A DNA stretch of 64,000 nt from positions 372,001 to 436,000 of the forward strand of contig NZ_QGDO01000002.1 in NCBI RefSeq assembly GCF_003149185.1. The letters run 5' to 3'. Positions within the stretch are counted from its first letter, which is position 1. Every line of letters starts with the position of its first letter. The notes below the pieces were generated by a model. That model made no database searches, was not told the origin of the DNA, and worked only from the letters and a program-made list of their open reading frames with translations. This document shows positions 18,628-28,331 of the stretch, in pieces. This stretch comes from Sediminitomix flava. Lineage in GTDB: Bacteria > Bacteroidota > Bacteroidia > Cytophagales > Flammeovirgaceae. The translations under genes and the position numbers were made by a program.

Positions 18628-19980
18628 TTAATTGGTCCATTTTGGGTTTTGCTCCATATTCTCATTCGCAAAAAGTTCTGCTTGAGGAATTGGGAATCGC
18701 ATACGTTTATCAGTCGATGATAATTGGTCTGGGCTAAAAGGAGCTACATCCCCTCTGATGATCGTTGTATTTGTGCGAGAGAAATCTGAAAAACGCACTC
18801 CCTCAAAAGCCAATTCTTTACGTCTTTCCAATGCAATTGCAAACTCTAAAGCACCTCCTGATTCTGTACCTCCAAGAAATCCTATTATTCTTTCTGATCT
18901 CAAAGTATTCAAATCATCTAATGCATCACTTTCATCTCCCTGGTTGTAATATGCTTCAGCTCTCATCAGTAATAATTCACTACTTCTAAATACCTTCACA
19001 TCTGATGATAAAGGACTATTACTATCTGTTCTTCTGTATTTATTGACAAAGTATTCTCCTTGTTGCAATACCACAGTAGCATCTCTACGGACATCATTTA
19101 GATCATAAATATTTACAAGGTCAAGTGAAGCAGTAAACTTTGGAAATCCTGAAGAAAGCTCAAATACACCTCCAACTCCAATTTGTTTAAACTTGAAAAT
19201 TACTTCATCCTCATTTTCATCACTTGTCCACATAAAAGGATAGTTTGACGCAGATACGATAGGTTTTTGTTTCAGAACTTCTGTACTATAAAAGATTGCG
19301 TCTTCCCACCTTTCTGTATAAAAAGCTGCTTTTGCTTGAATTGCATTCGCGGCTAATGATGTCAACCTTGTAATATCAGTCTGATCATTTTGCAATAAGG
19401 CTTTTCCATTTTCTGCATCTGTGATAATCTGTGTATAAACTTCATCTACTGTATTTCTGCTAGGAGAACCTTCTTCTACTTTAGTCATAATCGGGACACC
19501 TAATGAAACACCTGTATGCAAGTCTTCTGCAAAATTCAACAACAAACGCATGTGTATATATGCCCTTAAAATCAAGAGTTCTCCTTCTGCCTTCCTTTTC
19601 AAAGCATCTTCATCATTATTCTCTGATTCGAGGGTAGGAATTGCTTCCAAAACTGCATTTGCAGTAAATAGAGCATTGTAATAGGTAAACCAAGCTCCTA
19701 AATCATCATCTGCTGTATATGCCCAATTATATTCCGTATTGCCATCTCCATTATTAGTTTCTGAAAGTTTCACATTATCTGAAGGCAAAGCATTTGAGCG
19801 TATTTCTGTTGCTTTAGGTAAGCGGCTATACACTCCAAGGACTGCAGATTCTAAATCTTTAACCTCGGTAATAGCCTTGTCGTTGTCAATTATATCTGTG
19901 GGTTCGATATCCAGTACACCCGAACACGCTACACTAAGAAAGATGAGTCCGAGTAAAATAGCATTGAGTAGTTTTTTCAT
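18628..19980 (-). CDS. SusD/RagB family nutrient-binding lipoprotein
   Basis: A 450-residue lipoprotein (SVACSG lipobox, Cys about 19). It shows the SusD N-terminal domain (LDIEPTDIIDNDKAIT, LESAVLGVYSRL), the TPR-like segments (AEGELLILRAYIHMRLLLNFAEDLH, AANAIQAKAAFYTERWEDAI) and the C-terminal RagB/SusD part (SSELLLMRAEAYYNQGD, LDDLNTLRSERI, ERRKELAFEGVRFSDFSR, PIPQAEL). At the outer surface it forms a lid on its SusC partner and captures ligand. It begins 8 bp after susC. With the subtilase in the same operon the ligand may be peptides rather than glycans (inference). Confidence 0.95.
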   Translation of the reverse strand: MKKLLNAILLGLIFLSVACSGVLDIEPTDIIDNDKAITEVKDLESAVLGVYSRLPKATEIRSNALPSDNVKLSETNNGDGNTEYNWAYTADDDLGAWFTYYNALFTANAVLEAIPTLESENNDEDALKRKAEGELLILRAYIHMRLLLNFAEDLHTGVSLGVPIMTKVEEGSPSRNTVDEVYTQIITDAENGKALLQNDQTDITRLTSLAANAIQAKAAFYTERWEDAIFYSTEVLKQKPIVSASNYPFMWTSDENEDEVIFKFKQIGVGGVFELSSGFPKFTASLDLVNIYDLNDVRRDATVVLQQGEYFVNKYRRTDSNSPLSSDVKVFRSSELLLMRAEAYYNQGDESDALDDLNTLRSERIIGFLGGTESGGALEFAIALERRKELAFEGVRFSDFSRTNTTIIRGDVAPFSPDQLSSTDKRMRFPIPQAELFANENMEQNPKWTN

Positions 19981-19988
19981 GGTTCGAT

Positions 19989-22900
19989 CTAAAATTGTGC
20001 TTCAAGTCCGACTGTAAAGGTGCGAGGAGTAGGATAAACAAATTGATCAATGTTATTCCCAGTTTCAGGATCCATACCTGTGTACTGTGTCCAAGTATAT
20101 ATGTTTTGTCCCATCATATAGACTCTCAGAGATGTGAAGGTTCGACTCTTTTGTAAAAGAAGAGGCTGTAACTGATACGATAGACTTATATTTCTGAGTC
20201 TTAAAAAGGATGCATTTTCTACATCTAGAGAAGAAAACTCTCTCTTATACTGAGGCGCTTGAACATCGGTAATATCTCCTGGTTGCCTCCAAACAGTTGC
20301 CATATGTGTTGACTGATTTTGCAAGGCAAAAAAGGCATTTTCGCTGAAGTATCTTGTGTTATTAAATAAGTGATGACCTGTTTGGAAAGAGAAAAATATT
20401 GATAATTCTAAGCCTTTATAAGCAAAACTATTTGAGAAACCACCACTCCAAGGAGGCAAATAAGTACCGAAATCAGGTCTTGCATTTGCAGGATCATAAA
20501 CAACGGTAGTATTGCCGTCCTTATCCGTATAAATAGGTCTACCATTTGCGGGATTCACCCCTGCCCAACCGACAGTATAATGCGTTCCGAAAGGTAAACC
20601 TACTTGGATTATAGAAGTCCCTTGCTCAAATTCTGTTTCTCCTCCTAAATCAAGAATTTCATTCTGATTGTAGCTAAAGTTCACACTCGTACTCCAACGA
20701 AATCCTGATGGTCTTTGAACATTTATAGTTTCAAAAGTCATCTCTATTCCTCGGTTACGCATTTCTCCTGCGTTTCTTTCTACCGAAGGGAAACCTGCTG
20801 TGGCTGATAACTTTGACTGAATGAAAAGGTCACTCGTTATATTATTGTATAAATCAACAGACATAAAGATTCGATCTGCAAAAAGACCCAGATCGAAACC
20901 TGTATTTAGTTGATTAGACACCTCCCATTTCAAGTATTGATTCTCTAACTGCCCTGGTGCTATTGAAGTAACTCCATTGTAGGACAAAGAGGTATAAACA
21001 CCTCGCGCTTGGAAATCGCCAATCCCATTCTGGTTTCCAGTTTTTCCATAAGACAGTCTGAACTTCAGTGTTGAAATAGCTTTAACATTCTTCATAAAGT
21101 TCTCTTCTGAAGCCATCCAACCTCCACCAAATGCCCAAAATGTAGCCCACTTATTTCCATCTCCAAACTTAGAAGAACCATCTCTACGAATAGATGCTTG
21201 AATTGTATATTTATCAGAGAAGGCATAGTTGGTCATGAAGAAATAAGAAAGTAATGCATTCTGAGTTTTCCCTCCTCCTACTCTTGGTATAAATCCATTT
21301 CCATCATCTCCACCAACAGCTGAACCAGGAGTGATAGAAGCAGGTGTACTAGGTAACTTAGAATTAAGTCCATAGCCCGTAAAAGAGGAAGAATGGTATT
21401 CATTCCTTATTAACTCAGCTCCTAATAAGAAATCAAAATCATGAATCTTATTAATGTTGTACTTGTAATTCGCTGTATTTACCCAGTTATAAGTAAAGTT
21501 TCTGGTATTTGCAGTATAATAAGAGCCCTGTCCACCTTGTGTAATTGTTGGGTCGGAACCATATTGACTTTCAGGATCTGTAAAATTCTCATACTCCCTC
21601 ACCCGATAATCAATACCTATTTTTGATTTCAACTTCAACTTTGAAACAGGTTCATATTCCAAGTGAAAGCTTCCTATTCCTTTAAATTCATCTACTTTTT
21701 GTTTATTCGTCTCTATGATCTCTACGGGGTTGGTATCATTTGCACCAAACTCATATTCTCCAGTTTCAGGATTTCTGATGCGCTCATATGGATTCTTAAG
21801 CATTGCATTTGCAAATGGGTTTGCATAAGTTAAAGCACCATCATTACCGCCTAAATTATCTTGAGTAGAAAAACCTAAACTTGATGAAAGTCCAAATCGT
21901 AAAACATCACTTGCATCGTGGTCTATATTAAATCGACCTGTACCTCTCTCTAAACCTGTACCGATCGCAATACCTTCTTGCTGAAAATAACTACCCGAAA
22001 TAAAGAATCGTGTATTGTCTCTTCCTCCAGACATACTCAATTCATGACTTTGAGTAATCCCCGTCTGAGTTACGGCTCCTACCCAATCGGTATCGATATT
22101 ACGAAGTTGTTCTAACTCAGCTGCATTTAACGCTCGTTTCAAATCAACACTCGTTATTCCATTTGCGAGGTCTTCATTCGTTAAAATACTATTCTCTGGG
22201 TTATCAGGCGATAATTCCCAACCTTGGCCAATTTTTGCATATTCTTCATAAGACAATTTCTGCTCAGACTTCATGGGTTCTAACTTTAATTTCCCCATTT
22301 GAGACCAACCATATTGCATACGATACTGAACTACAGAACGTCCTACTTTCCCTCGCTTTGTTGTGATGACTATAACTCCATTAGCTCCTCTAGAACCATA
22401 AATAGCTGTAGCAGTTGCATCTTTTAAAATAGTGACTGAAGAAAAATCATTGGGGTTGAGAGAGGCAAAAACTGAAGCCTCTATTGGAACTCCATCTAGA
22501 ATATACAAAGGAGTATTACTTCCATTGATAGAACCTGTTCCTCTAATTCTCACCGAAGCAGGTGCACCTGGTTGACCTGATGTTGAATTTACAATTACAC
22601 CAGGCGCTTGACCTTGAAGCATCTGCTCAAAAGAAGCGACAGGAACATTTTCAATCAGTTCAGCATCGACTCCCGACACTGCACCTGTAAGCTTTTTCTT
22701 ATCAAACTCATTGTAACCTGTCACAATGACTTCCTCAAGATGTTTCACATCCTCTTCGAGAATGATATCAAAATAAGTCTGACTACCTATTGTAGCTTCT
22801 TGAGTTTGGTAGCCAAGCATAGAAAAGACGAGAACCGTTTCTGGGTTTGTTGGTGCTTCTATAGCAAACTTCCCATCAACACCAGTAACTACACCTTTTG

Positions 22901-23036
22901 TAGTTCCCTTAAGCATAATTGTTACTCCAGGTAGAGGTAATTTTTGGGTATCTTTTACCACTCCACTGATCTGAGAAGACTGAGCCAATACAGCACTCCC
23001 CCACAGTAGAATGATACAGCTGAGGTATATTTTCAT
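19989..23036 (-). CDS. SusC/RagA family TonB-dependent transporter
   Basis: A 1015-residue outer-membrane transporter. Signal peptide 1-18; carboxypeptidase-D-like/DUF4480-type N-terminal domain (ISGVVKDTQKLPLPGVTIMLKG, about 23-100); TonB box region (LEEVIVTGYNEFDKKKLTGA); plug domain with QMLQGQAPGVIV, ASVRIRGTGSINGSNTPLYILDGVP and ATAIYGSRGANGVIVITTKRG motifs; then a 22-strand barrel ending VGLEAQF. It imports a substrate presented by the SusD partner, powered by TonB. First gene of the apparent four-gene operon. The 365 bp between it and the divergent phzF-like gene contain no further gene; no good TAnnTTTG box is evident on the susC side, so an alternative sigma factor may be used. Confidence 0.96.
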   Translation of the reverse strand: MKIYLSCIILLWGSAVLAQSSQISGVVKDTQKLPLPGVTIMLKGTTKGVVTGVDGKFAIEAPTNPETVLVFSMLGYQTQEATIGSQTYFDIILEEDVKHLEEVIVTGYNEFDKKKLTGAVSGVDAELIENVPVASFEQMLQGQAPGVIVNSTSGQPGAPASVRIRGTGSINGSNTPLYILDGVPIEASVFASLNPNDFSSVTILKDATATAIYGSRGANGVIVITTKRGKVGRSVVQYRMQYGWSQMGKLKLEPMKSEQKLSYEEYAKIGQGWELSPDNPENSILTNEDLANGITSVDLKRALNAAELEQLRNIDTDWVGAVTQTGITQSHELSMSGGRDNTRFFISGSYFQQEGIAIGTGLERGTGRFNIDHDASDVLRFGLSSSLGFSTQDNLGGNDGALTYANPFANAMLKNPYERIRNPETGEYEFGANDTNPVEIIETNKQKVDEFKGIGSFHLEYEPVSKLKLKSKIGIDYRVREYENFTDPESQYGSDPTITQGGQGSYYTANTRNFTYNWVNTANYKYNINKIHDFDFLLGAELIRNEYHSSSFTGYGLNSKLPSTPASITPGSAVGGDDGNGFIPRVGGGKTQNALLSYFFMTNYAFSDKYTIQASIRRDGSSKFGDGNKWATFWAFGGGWMASEENFMKNVKAISTLKFRLSYGKTGNQNGIGDFQARGVYTSLSYNGVTSIAPGQLENQYLKWEVSNQLNTGFDLGLFADRIFMSVDLYNNITSDLFIQSKLSATAGFPSVERNAGEMRNRGIEMTFETINVQRPSGFRWSTSVNFSYNQNEILDLGGETEFEQGTSIIQVGLPFGTHYTVGWAGVNPANGRPIYTDKDGNTTVVYDPANARPDFGTYLPPWSGGFSNSFAYKGLELSIFFSFQTGHHLFNNTRYFSENAFFALQNQSTHMATVWRQPGDITDVQAPQYKREFSSLDVENASFLRLRNISLSYQLQPLLLQKSRTFTSLRVYMMGQNIYTWTQYTGMDPETGNNIDQFVYPTPRTFTVGLEAQF

Positions 23037-23401
23037 GGAGTGATAGTTTTTAGCGGTTAAATTGGATTATAGTAAGTAGCATGAGTTAATACATCATTTC
23101 TTGCATATGTATGTTGTCTTGAAGTTAGAAAGTTTTTTTACAAATGCGAATACATCTTACATCATTTCAAATAAAAATGTACAATGTTGGATGAATCCCC
23201 ATTTGGCATTGAAATATATTGAGCACAAGCTAATTATACCTAAAAATATTACTACACTACTTAGCTAAAATCTCCTTTACTTATTCTAGACTCTATTTCT
23301 TTTCGAAACCATTCTCACATGATTTATCTTTATACTAGTATTTATGGGAGAAGTTGGATATTTTCACTCCAATCCTATACAATGAATTAAAACTTAGTCT
23401 C

Positions 23402-24202
23402 ATGCGAATTTTTACAGTTGATGCTTTTACCAATCAAGCATTTAAAGGAAACCCAGCAGGTGTTTGTGTTTTAGATGGTCCTTTAAATGAAAAAGAATAC
23501 TTGAACATTGCCCAAGAAATTAACCTTCCTGAAACCGCTTTCACCTACCCAATCCCTGACGGGTATTCTTTGAGATGGTTCACACCTACCGAAGAAGTAG
23601 ATTTATGTGGTCACGCTACACTTGCTACAGCTAAAATTTTATTCGAAAAATTTAATTATCCTGAAGAGGAAATATGCTTTGATACTTTAAGTGGTGACTT
23701 AACAGTAAAAAACTTAGGAGAGAAATTAGAAATGAATTTTCCATACCGTAAAATGGAATTAGTGATTATGGATGCAGTTCTTGAAAACTTCTTAGGTGAA
23801 ACACCAATTTATGTAGGAGCAGATAGAGATTGGTGCATGGTCGAAATGGAAACAGAGGAGCAAATCATCAATTTCCGTCCTAACTTAGAACTGCTAAAAA
23901 AACACCCTAGAAAGGTATTTGCTATTACGGCTAAGTCTAAACAAAAAGATTATGACTTTACTTCAAGAGTTTTTGGTCCCGCTATTGGTATTGATGAAGA
24001 TCCAGTAACAGGTTCTGCTCACTGTTATTTAGCAAAATACTGGTCTGAAAAGTTAGGAAAGAAAATTCTTAAAGGCTTTCAAGCATCTAAAAGATCGGGA
24101 GAAATAGAATGTGAGCTCATAGATAATCAGCGTATATTACTTAGAGGAGATTGCGTAGTAATGAGTGAGATGTTAGTTAAGTGGGATAAAGAGATGGTCT
24201 AA
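23402..24202 (+). CDS. PhzF-family isomerase/epimerase
   Basis: A 266-residue protein; ATG 23402 gives MRIFTVDAFTNQAFKGNPAG, the canonical start of PhzF-like enzymes, whereas a longer frame begins at TTG 23354. It has the two-lobed diaminopimelate-epimerase-like fold with the catalytic glutamate in LPETAFTY and the motifs WFTPTEEVDLCGHATLA and GIDEDPVTGSAHC. In phenazine producers PhzF isomerises trans-2,3-dihydro-3-hydroxyanthranilate; there are no phenazine genes here, so another small-molecule isomerisation is likely. Stand-alone, with its own terminator. Confidence 0.88.
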   Translation: MRIFTVDAFTNQAFKGNPAGVCVLDGPLNEKEYLNIAQEINLPETAFTYPIPDGYSLRWFTPTEEVDLCGHATLATAKILFEKFNYPEEEICFDTLSGDLTVKNLGEKLEMNFPYRKMELVIMDAVLENFLGETPIYVGADRDWCMVEMETEEQIINFRPNLELLKKHPRKVFAITAKSKQKDYDFTSRVFGPAIGIDEDPVTGSAHCYLAKYWSEKLGKKILKGFQASKRSGEIECELIDNQRILLRGDCVVMSEMLVKWDKEMV

Positions 24203-24214
24203 AAACCCAACTAC

Positions 24215-24251
24215 AAAAAAAGCCAAAGTACACTGAGGTACCTTGGCTTTT
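24215..24251. terminator. Bidirectional terminator
   Basis: Stem AAAAGCCAA-GTAC / GTAC-TTGGCTTTT with one mismatch, flanked by A and T runs, between the convergent phzF-like and rsmA genes. Confidence 0.8.
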
Positions 24252-24255
24252 CTTT

Positions 24256-25053
24256 TTACTGAATATTATTTTCTTTTTTATATTCTTCAATCATTCGTGT
24301 TAGCTCAATAAAACCATCCACATCTAGCTGTTCAGCTCTTTTTGTGAATACTTCATGTTCAGCCATCCACTCTGTTGGTAAAATAGATTTCAAACAGTTA
24401 CGAAGTGTCTTTCTTCGGTTATTAAAACCCATTTTCACAATTTGCTTAAAAAGTTTAGGATTCACCTCAAGCTCTTTTCTATCATTTCTTCTCAAAGCGA
24501 TTACAGCAGAATCAACCTTTGGTGGTGGGTTGAAGACTTCTGGTGGCACTGTAAACAAGTACTCAATATCGTAATATGCTCCGAGCAAAATAGTCAAGAT
24601 TCCATTTGTCTTTTTTCCTGCAGGTGAAGCAATACGTTCAGCCACTTCTTTTTGGATCATCCCCACAACTTCAGTAATCTGATCTTTGTAGTCCAATACC
24701 TTAAAGAAAATCTGAGAAGAAATATTGTAAGGGAAGTTTCCAATAATCCCTAAAGGATTTGGCGCAATTTCATCCAAACGTAACTTCAAGAAGTCACCCG
24801 AAATAATTTGTTCTTTATCTAACTTCAATACTTCATGAAGATAAACAACAGACTCTTTATCAATTTCTACTACTTTAGTATGAATATCCGACCTCTTGAT
24901 TAAGCGCTCAGTCAACACGCCCATACCTGGTCCAATTTCCAATACTTCTTTATATCCACCATGAAGGCTCATGCTTTCCACAATACGGTCAGCAATCTGC
25001 ATATCTTCCAAGAAATGTTGACCTAGGTGTTTTTTTGGCTTTACAGCTCCCAT
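24256..25053 (-). CDS. rsmA: 16S rRNA dimethyladenosine transferase
   Basis: A 265-residue SAM-dependent methyltransferase (KsgA) that dimethylates two adjacent adenosines near the 3' end of 16S rRNA during 30S assembly. The N-terminus KPKKHLGQHFL is diagnostic; SAM motif I is LEIGPGMGVLT (about 38-48), and the catalytic motif is IGNFPYNISSQIFF (about 108-121). The C-terminal domain carries PPEVFNPPPKVDSAVI and GFNNRRKTLRNCL. Length is normal. A TACCTTTG promoter box lies about 100 bp upstream. Confidence 0.96.
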   Translation of the reverse strand: MGAVKPKKHLGQHFLEDMQIADRIVESMSLHGGYKEVLEIGPGMGVLTERLIKRSDIHTKVVEIDKESVVYLHEVLKLDKEQIISGDFLKLRLDEIAPNPLGIIGNFPYNISSQIFFKVLDYKDQITEVVGMIQKEVAERIASPAGKKTNGILTILLGAYYDIEYLFTVPPEVFNPPPKVDSAVIALRRNDRKELEVNPKLFKQIVKMGFNNRRKTLRNCLKSILPTEWMAEHEVFTKRAEQLDVDGFIELTRMIEEYKKENNIQ

Positions 25054-25153
25054 ATTCTATTGCTTAATTCAAAAATGATCGGTGTACAGTACTTTAACTA
25101 CAAAAATCATATGCTGTACTCCTATGATAACAAGCTATTTGTTTTTTGAATTG

Positions 25154-25161
25154 CAAAGGTA
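25154..25161 (-). promoter_or_regulatory. -7 promoter box for rsmA
   Basis: TACCTTTG on the minus strand fits TAnnTTTG; a TTTC sits about 19 bp upstream where TTTG is expected. It lies 100 bp before the rsmA start. Confidence 0.5.
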
Positions 25162-25279
25162 CGTTTTTGAAACCGCTAAAGAAAAAAATTACATTATTGG
25201 AGGAAGAATGAAGGATAATAATTTTTTATACTACTTTTTACTATTCATTCTCAGAGTCTAGCTAACCTTCCTATCACTT

Positions 25280-26713
25280 ATGAATAATGTACAATTGTAT
25301 AAAGCTACTTCTACAGTAGATTCTAAACATAAAATTATCATTATCGATGATCTCAATGAAATTAAAGGCTTTTGTCCCAATGATGAAGTTGAGAATTTTG
25401 TGAAAGAAAAATTTAATACGGAAACCCTCGTAGAATATAGAAACCTATCAAATTCGATATTCTTTACAAAAATTCCTAGAGAGAAAAAGCACTTCGAGCA
25501 ACTAGAATTTATGCGAAGACAAGGAGGACTTGTTTTTGAGCAATTGAAAAAAGAAACAGAACTGATCATAGAAATCATAGATCAATCCGATCAAGATTGT
25601 TTTGTCCTAGCAGTTGCTGAAGGATTAGGTATTTCATCTTATTTTTTCGATAAATACAAAAAAGATCAGAAGCAACCAGTCATTCACCTTCATCTCCGAA
25701 ATGAACATTTAAAAGAAATGTTGGTCAAAGAATACAATGTTCTGATTGATGCTTTGTCTGATTGCCGAGATTTAGTTAATGAACCTCATAGCTTTTTAAC
25801 TGCCCAACAACTTTCCGAAGAACTTATTCAACTTAGTAAAAAATCGGGATTTGATATTGAAGTTTGGAACGAAGAACAAATAATAGAAGAGAACTTCCAT
25901 GCGCTACTTGCGGTCAATAAAGGAAGTCAAGAACCACCAACCTTCAATATTTTAGAATATTTACCCGACGACCCTATAAATGACCAACCTTATGTCCTTG
26001 TCGGGAAAGGTGTTGTTTATGATACAGGAGGTGTGAACTTAAAATCTACAGCAAGTGGCACTCTAAATAAGATGAAAAGTGATATGGCTGGTGCTGCTAC
26101 TATCGCATCAGTTATCAGTGCAATTTCCAGAAATAAACTACCACTCCATGTTGTCGGGCTAATCCCTGCCACAGACAATCGTCCTGGAGCAAATGCCATT
26201 GTTCCAGGAGATGTGATTGACACTCATGCAGGAAAAACTGTAGAGATTGGTAACACAGATGCCGAAGGTCGATTAATTCTGGCTGATGCACTGAGTTATG
26301 CCAAAAGGTATAATCCTAAATTAGTAATAGATATTGCTACACTCACTGGTTCAGCAGCAATGTCCCTTGGTCGAGAAGGTGTTGTTTATATGGGAAAAGC
26401 CCCAGTTAATGTAAAGAATGACTTTGAACAAACAGGCCGTGAAGTCTATGAAAGAGTCATTGAGTTTCCACTTTGGGATGAGTACAATGATTACATTGCG
26501 TCAAGTATAGCTGATATAAATAATGTTGGAGGGAGGTTAGCTGGAGCAATAACAGCAGGTAAGTTTTTACAACATTTCACCGATTACGATTGGATACATA
26601 TCGATATCGCTGGAGCCGCTTATTATGATCGGCCTCACTTCTACAGACCTAAAAATGCATCAGGAGTTGGAGTCCGATTGCTTTATCAATTTCTCAAATC
26701 TCAATTGAAGTAA
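25280..26713 (+). CDS. M17 leucyl aminopeptidase
   Basis: A 477-residue cytoplasmic aminopeptidase. The N-terminal macro-like domain (about 1-160) precedes the M17 catalytic domain (about 165-477). Metal and catalytic residues lie in VGKGVVYDTGGVNLK, KSDMAGAAT and the signature NTDAEGRLILADAL. It removes N-terminal residues from peptides using two metal ions, probably as a hexamer. The length is typical. It may finish digestion of imported peptides, but it lies 10 kb from the protease operon and has its own transcription unit. The start ATG at 25280 is the first in frame. Confidence 0.93.
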   Translation: MNNVQLYKATSTVDSKHKIIIIDDLNEIKGFCPNDEVENFVKEKFNTETLVEYRNLSNSIFFTKIPREKKHFEQLEFMRRQGGLVFEQLKKETELIIEIIDQSDQDCFVLAVAEGLGISSYFFDKYKKDQKQPVIHLHLRNEHLKEMLVKEYNVLIDALSDCRDLVNEPHSFLTAQQLSEELIQLSKKSGFDIEVWNEEQIIEENFHALLAVNKGSQEPPTFNILEYLPDDPINDQPYVLVGKGVVYDTGGVNLKSTASGTLNKMKSDMAGAATIASVISAISRNKLPLHVVGLIPATDNRPGANAIVPGDVIDTHAGKTVEIGNTDAEGRLILADALSYAKRYNPKLVIDIATLTGSAAMSLGREGVVYMGKAPVNVKNDFEQTGREVYERVIEFPLWDEYNDYIASSIADINNVGGRLAGAITAGKFLQHFTDYDWIHIDIAGAAYYDRPHFYRPKNASGVGVRLLYQFLKSQLK

Positions 26714-26840
26714 GCAGATTTTCTCTGAAAGGGAATCTTCCAACCCAAATTCAAACAGTTTCTAATTAAAATCTTGTATCTTGTAGTTTGTATAGTGGAA
26801 ATGGAATGTTTCCAAGAGATAATCGTGACTTTTACGGAAT

Positions 26841-28166
26841 ATGGCAGAAAAGGAAAATTATCAGGCTAGTCAAAAGCGTACAGATCGCCCTCGTATTGGT
26901 ATCACTATCGGTGATTACAACGGGGTTGGACCTGAAATCATTCTTAAGGTATTGCAAGATAAAAGGTTAACTAACTTTTGTACTCCCGTTATTTATGGTT
27001 CTGGGAAAATCTTGACCAAATATAAACGCCTTTTAAATATAGAAAACTTCAGTTATCATCAGTACAACAACAATAGCTACTTGAATGAAAAGAAGCCTAA
27101 TGTTGTGAATTGTTGGATTGAAGCACAAGAATTACAAGTAGGAAAAGTAACCAAAGAAGCTGGTGAGTGTGCATATTTGGCACTCAAAAAATCTACAGAA
27201 GACCTAAAAGCAGGATTCTTAGATGCAGTAGTTACTTGCCCAATCAATAAGGCTAATATTCAGCAAGAGGAATTCCAATATGCTGGACATACTGAATATT
27301 ACACCGAAAACTTTGGTGAAAAAGGAAAAGATAGCTTGATGCTATTATGCGCTGGAGATCTTCGTGTAGGAGTTATTACTGGACACATTCCTTTAAGCGA
27401 AGTTCCAAAAGCAATCACAAGAGAGTTGATTATTAAAAAATCAACAGCTCTTATTGATGCTCTGAAAAAGGATTTCGGTATTCAGAAACCTAAAATTGCA
27501 ATTCTTGGCCTTAACCCTCATGCAGGTGAAGAAGGATTACTAGGTAATGAAGAAAAAAATGTAATAGCTCCAACAATCCGTGAACTGAAAAAGAAAGGCA
27601 ACCTAGTTTATGGTCCTTATCCTTCAGACGGGTTTTTCGGTACGTTGATGTACAAAGAGTTTGATGGCGTATTGGCAATGTATCATGACCAAGGCTTAAT
27701 TCCATTCAAAACACTTGCTTTTGACAATGGCGTTAATTACACCGCGGGTCTGAATGTTATTCGTACTTCTCCAGATCATGGAACTGCTTATAATATTGCA
27801 GGAAAAGGTATTGCATCAGAAGAGTCTTTGAGAGAGGCTATTTATTTAGCCATTGATGTTGTTCGCAATCGAAATAAGGTAACAGGTTATCAAATCAGAC
27901 CTGAAGCTCAAGAGCTTTTACAACAAATAAAAGATCGAGAGAAGAAAGGTAGAGAAGAGAAAATGCCACTTGAAGATCAATTGGCTGAAGCTCAAAACTT
28001 ACCTCCCAAACCGTTCAAGAAGGAATTCAAGAAAAGACCTTCTGAGCAACAACATCACCCTAAGAAAGAGCAACAGCAAAAAGGTGGTTTTGCAAAAAGA
28101 GAGAGTGTAGAGCCTAAAAAAGAAGAAAATAATCAGGGAAATAGCGAACCTACTTCTGCTGAATAA
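26841..28166 (+). CDS. pdxA: 4-hydroxythreonine-4-phosphate dehydrogenase with basic C-terminal tail
   Basis: A 441-residue enzyme of the DXP-dependent pyridoxal phosphate pathway, oxidising 4-phosphohydroxy-threonine. The core (about 15-355) carries IGITIGDYNGVGPEI, the metal-binding histidines in YAGHTEYYTENF, YHDQGLIPFKTL and TSPDHGTAYNIAG. Unlike the usual family length of about 330-360, this protein continues with about 80 residues of charged, low-complexity sequence (KKPFKKEFKKRPSEQQHHPKK..., ending SEPTSAE), and has a short charged N-terminal leader before the core. The tail is likely disordered. A terminator follows. Confidence 0.93.
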   Translation: MAEKENYQASQKRTDRPRIGITIGDYNGVGPEIILKVLQDKRLTNFCTPVIYGSGKILTKYKRLLNIENFSYHQYNNNSYLNEKKPNVVNCWIEAQELQVGKVTKEAGECAYLALKKSTEDLKAGFLDAVVTCPINKANIQQEEFQYAGHTEYYTENFGEKGKDSLMLLCAGDLRVGVITGHIPLSEVPKAITRELIIKKSTALIDALKKDFGIQKPKIAILGLNPHAGEEGLLGNEEKNVIAPTIRELKKKGNLVYGPYPSDGFFGTLMYKEFDGVLAMYHDQGLIPFKTLAFDNGVNYTAGLNVIRTSPDHGTAYNIAGKGIASEESLREAIYLAIDVVRNRNKVTGYQIRPEAQELLQQIKDREKKGREEKMPLEDQLAEAQNLPPKPFKKEFKKRPSEQQHHPKKEQQQKGGFAKRESVEPKKEENNQGNSEPTSAE

Positions 28167-28190
28167 TATTGAATTATATTCAGAATATAT

Positions 28191-28227
28191 AAGACTTGTT
28201 TTCTATATGAAAACGAGTCTTTTTTTA
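28191..28227 (+). terminator. Terminator after pdxA
   Basis: Stem AAGACT-GTTTTC / GAAAAC-AGTCTT with one mismatch and a 5-nt loop, then seven T. Confidence 0.8.
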
Positions 28228-28331
28228 TAAAAAAGTACAGAAGTAAGAGTTTAGGAATTGCGTAAAAAAGTACTGTATCCTCATTCTTAGATTGAATAAT
28301 CTAACCAGCACTATTCAATTTACGCAGATAC

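Noticed and set aside
22608-22934. 108-codon plus-strand frame inside susC
   Set aside because: Antisense to the conserved plug region of SusC; no signal peptide or motif.
25258-25578. 106-codon minus-strand frame over the start of the leucyl aminopeptidase
   Set aside because: Cysteine- and serine-rich shadow of the peptidase coding strand.
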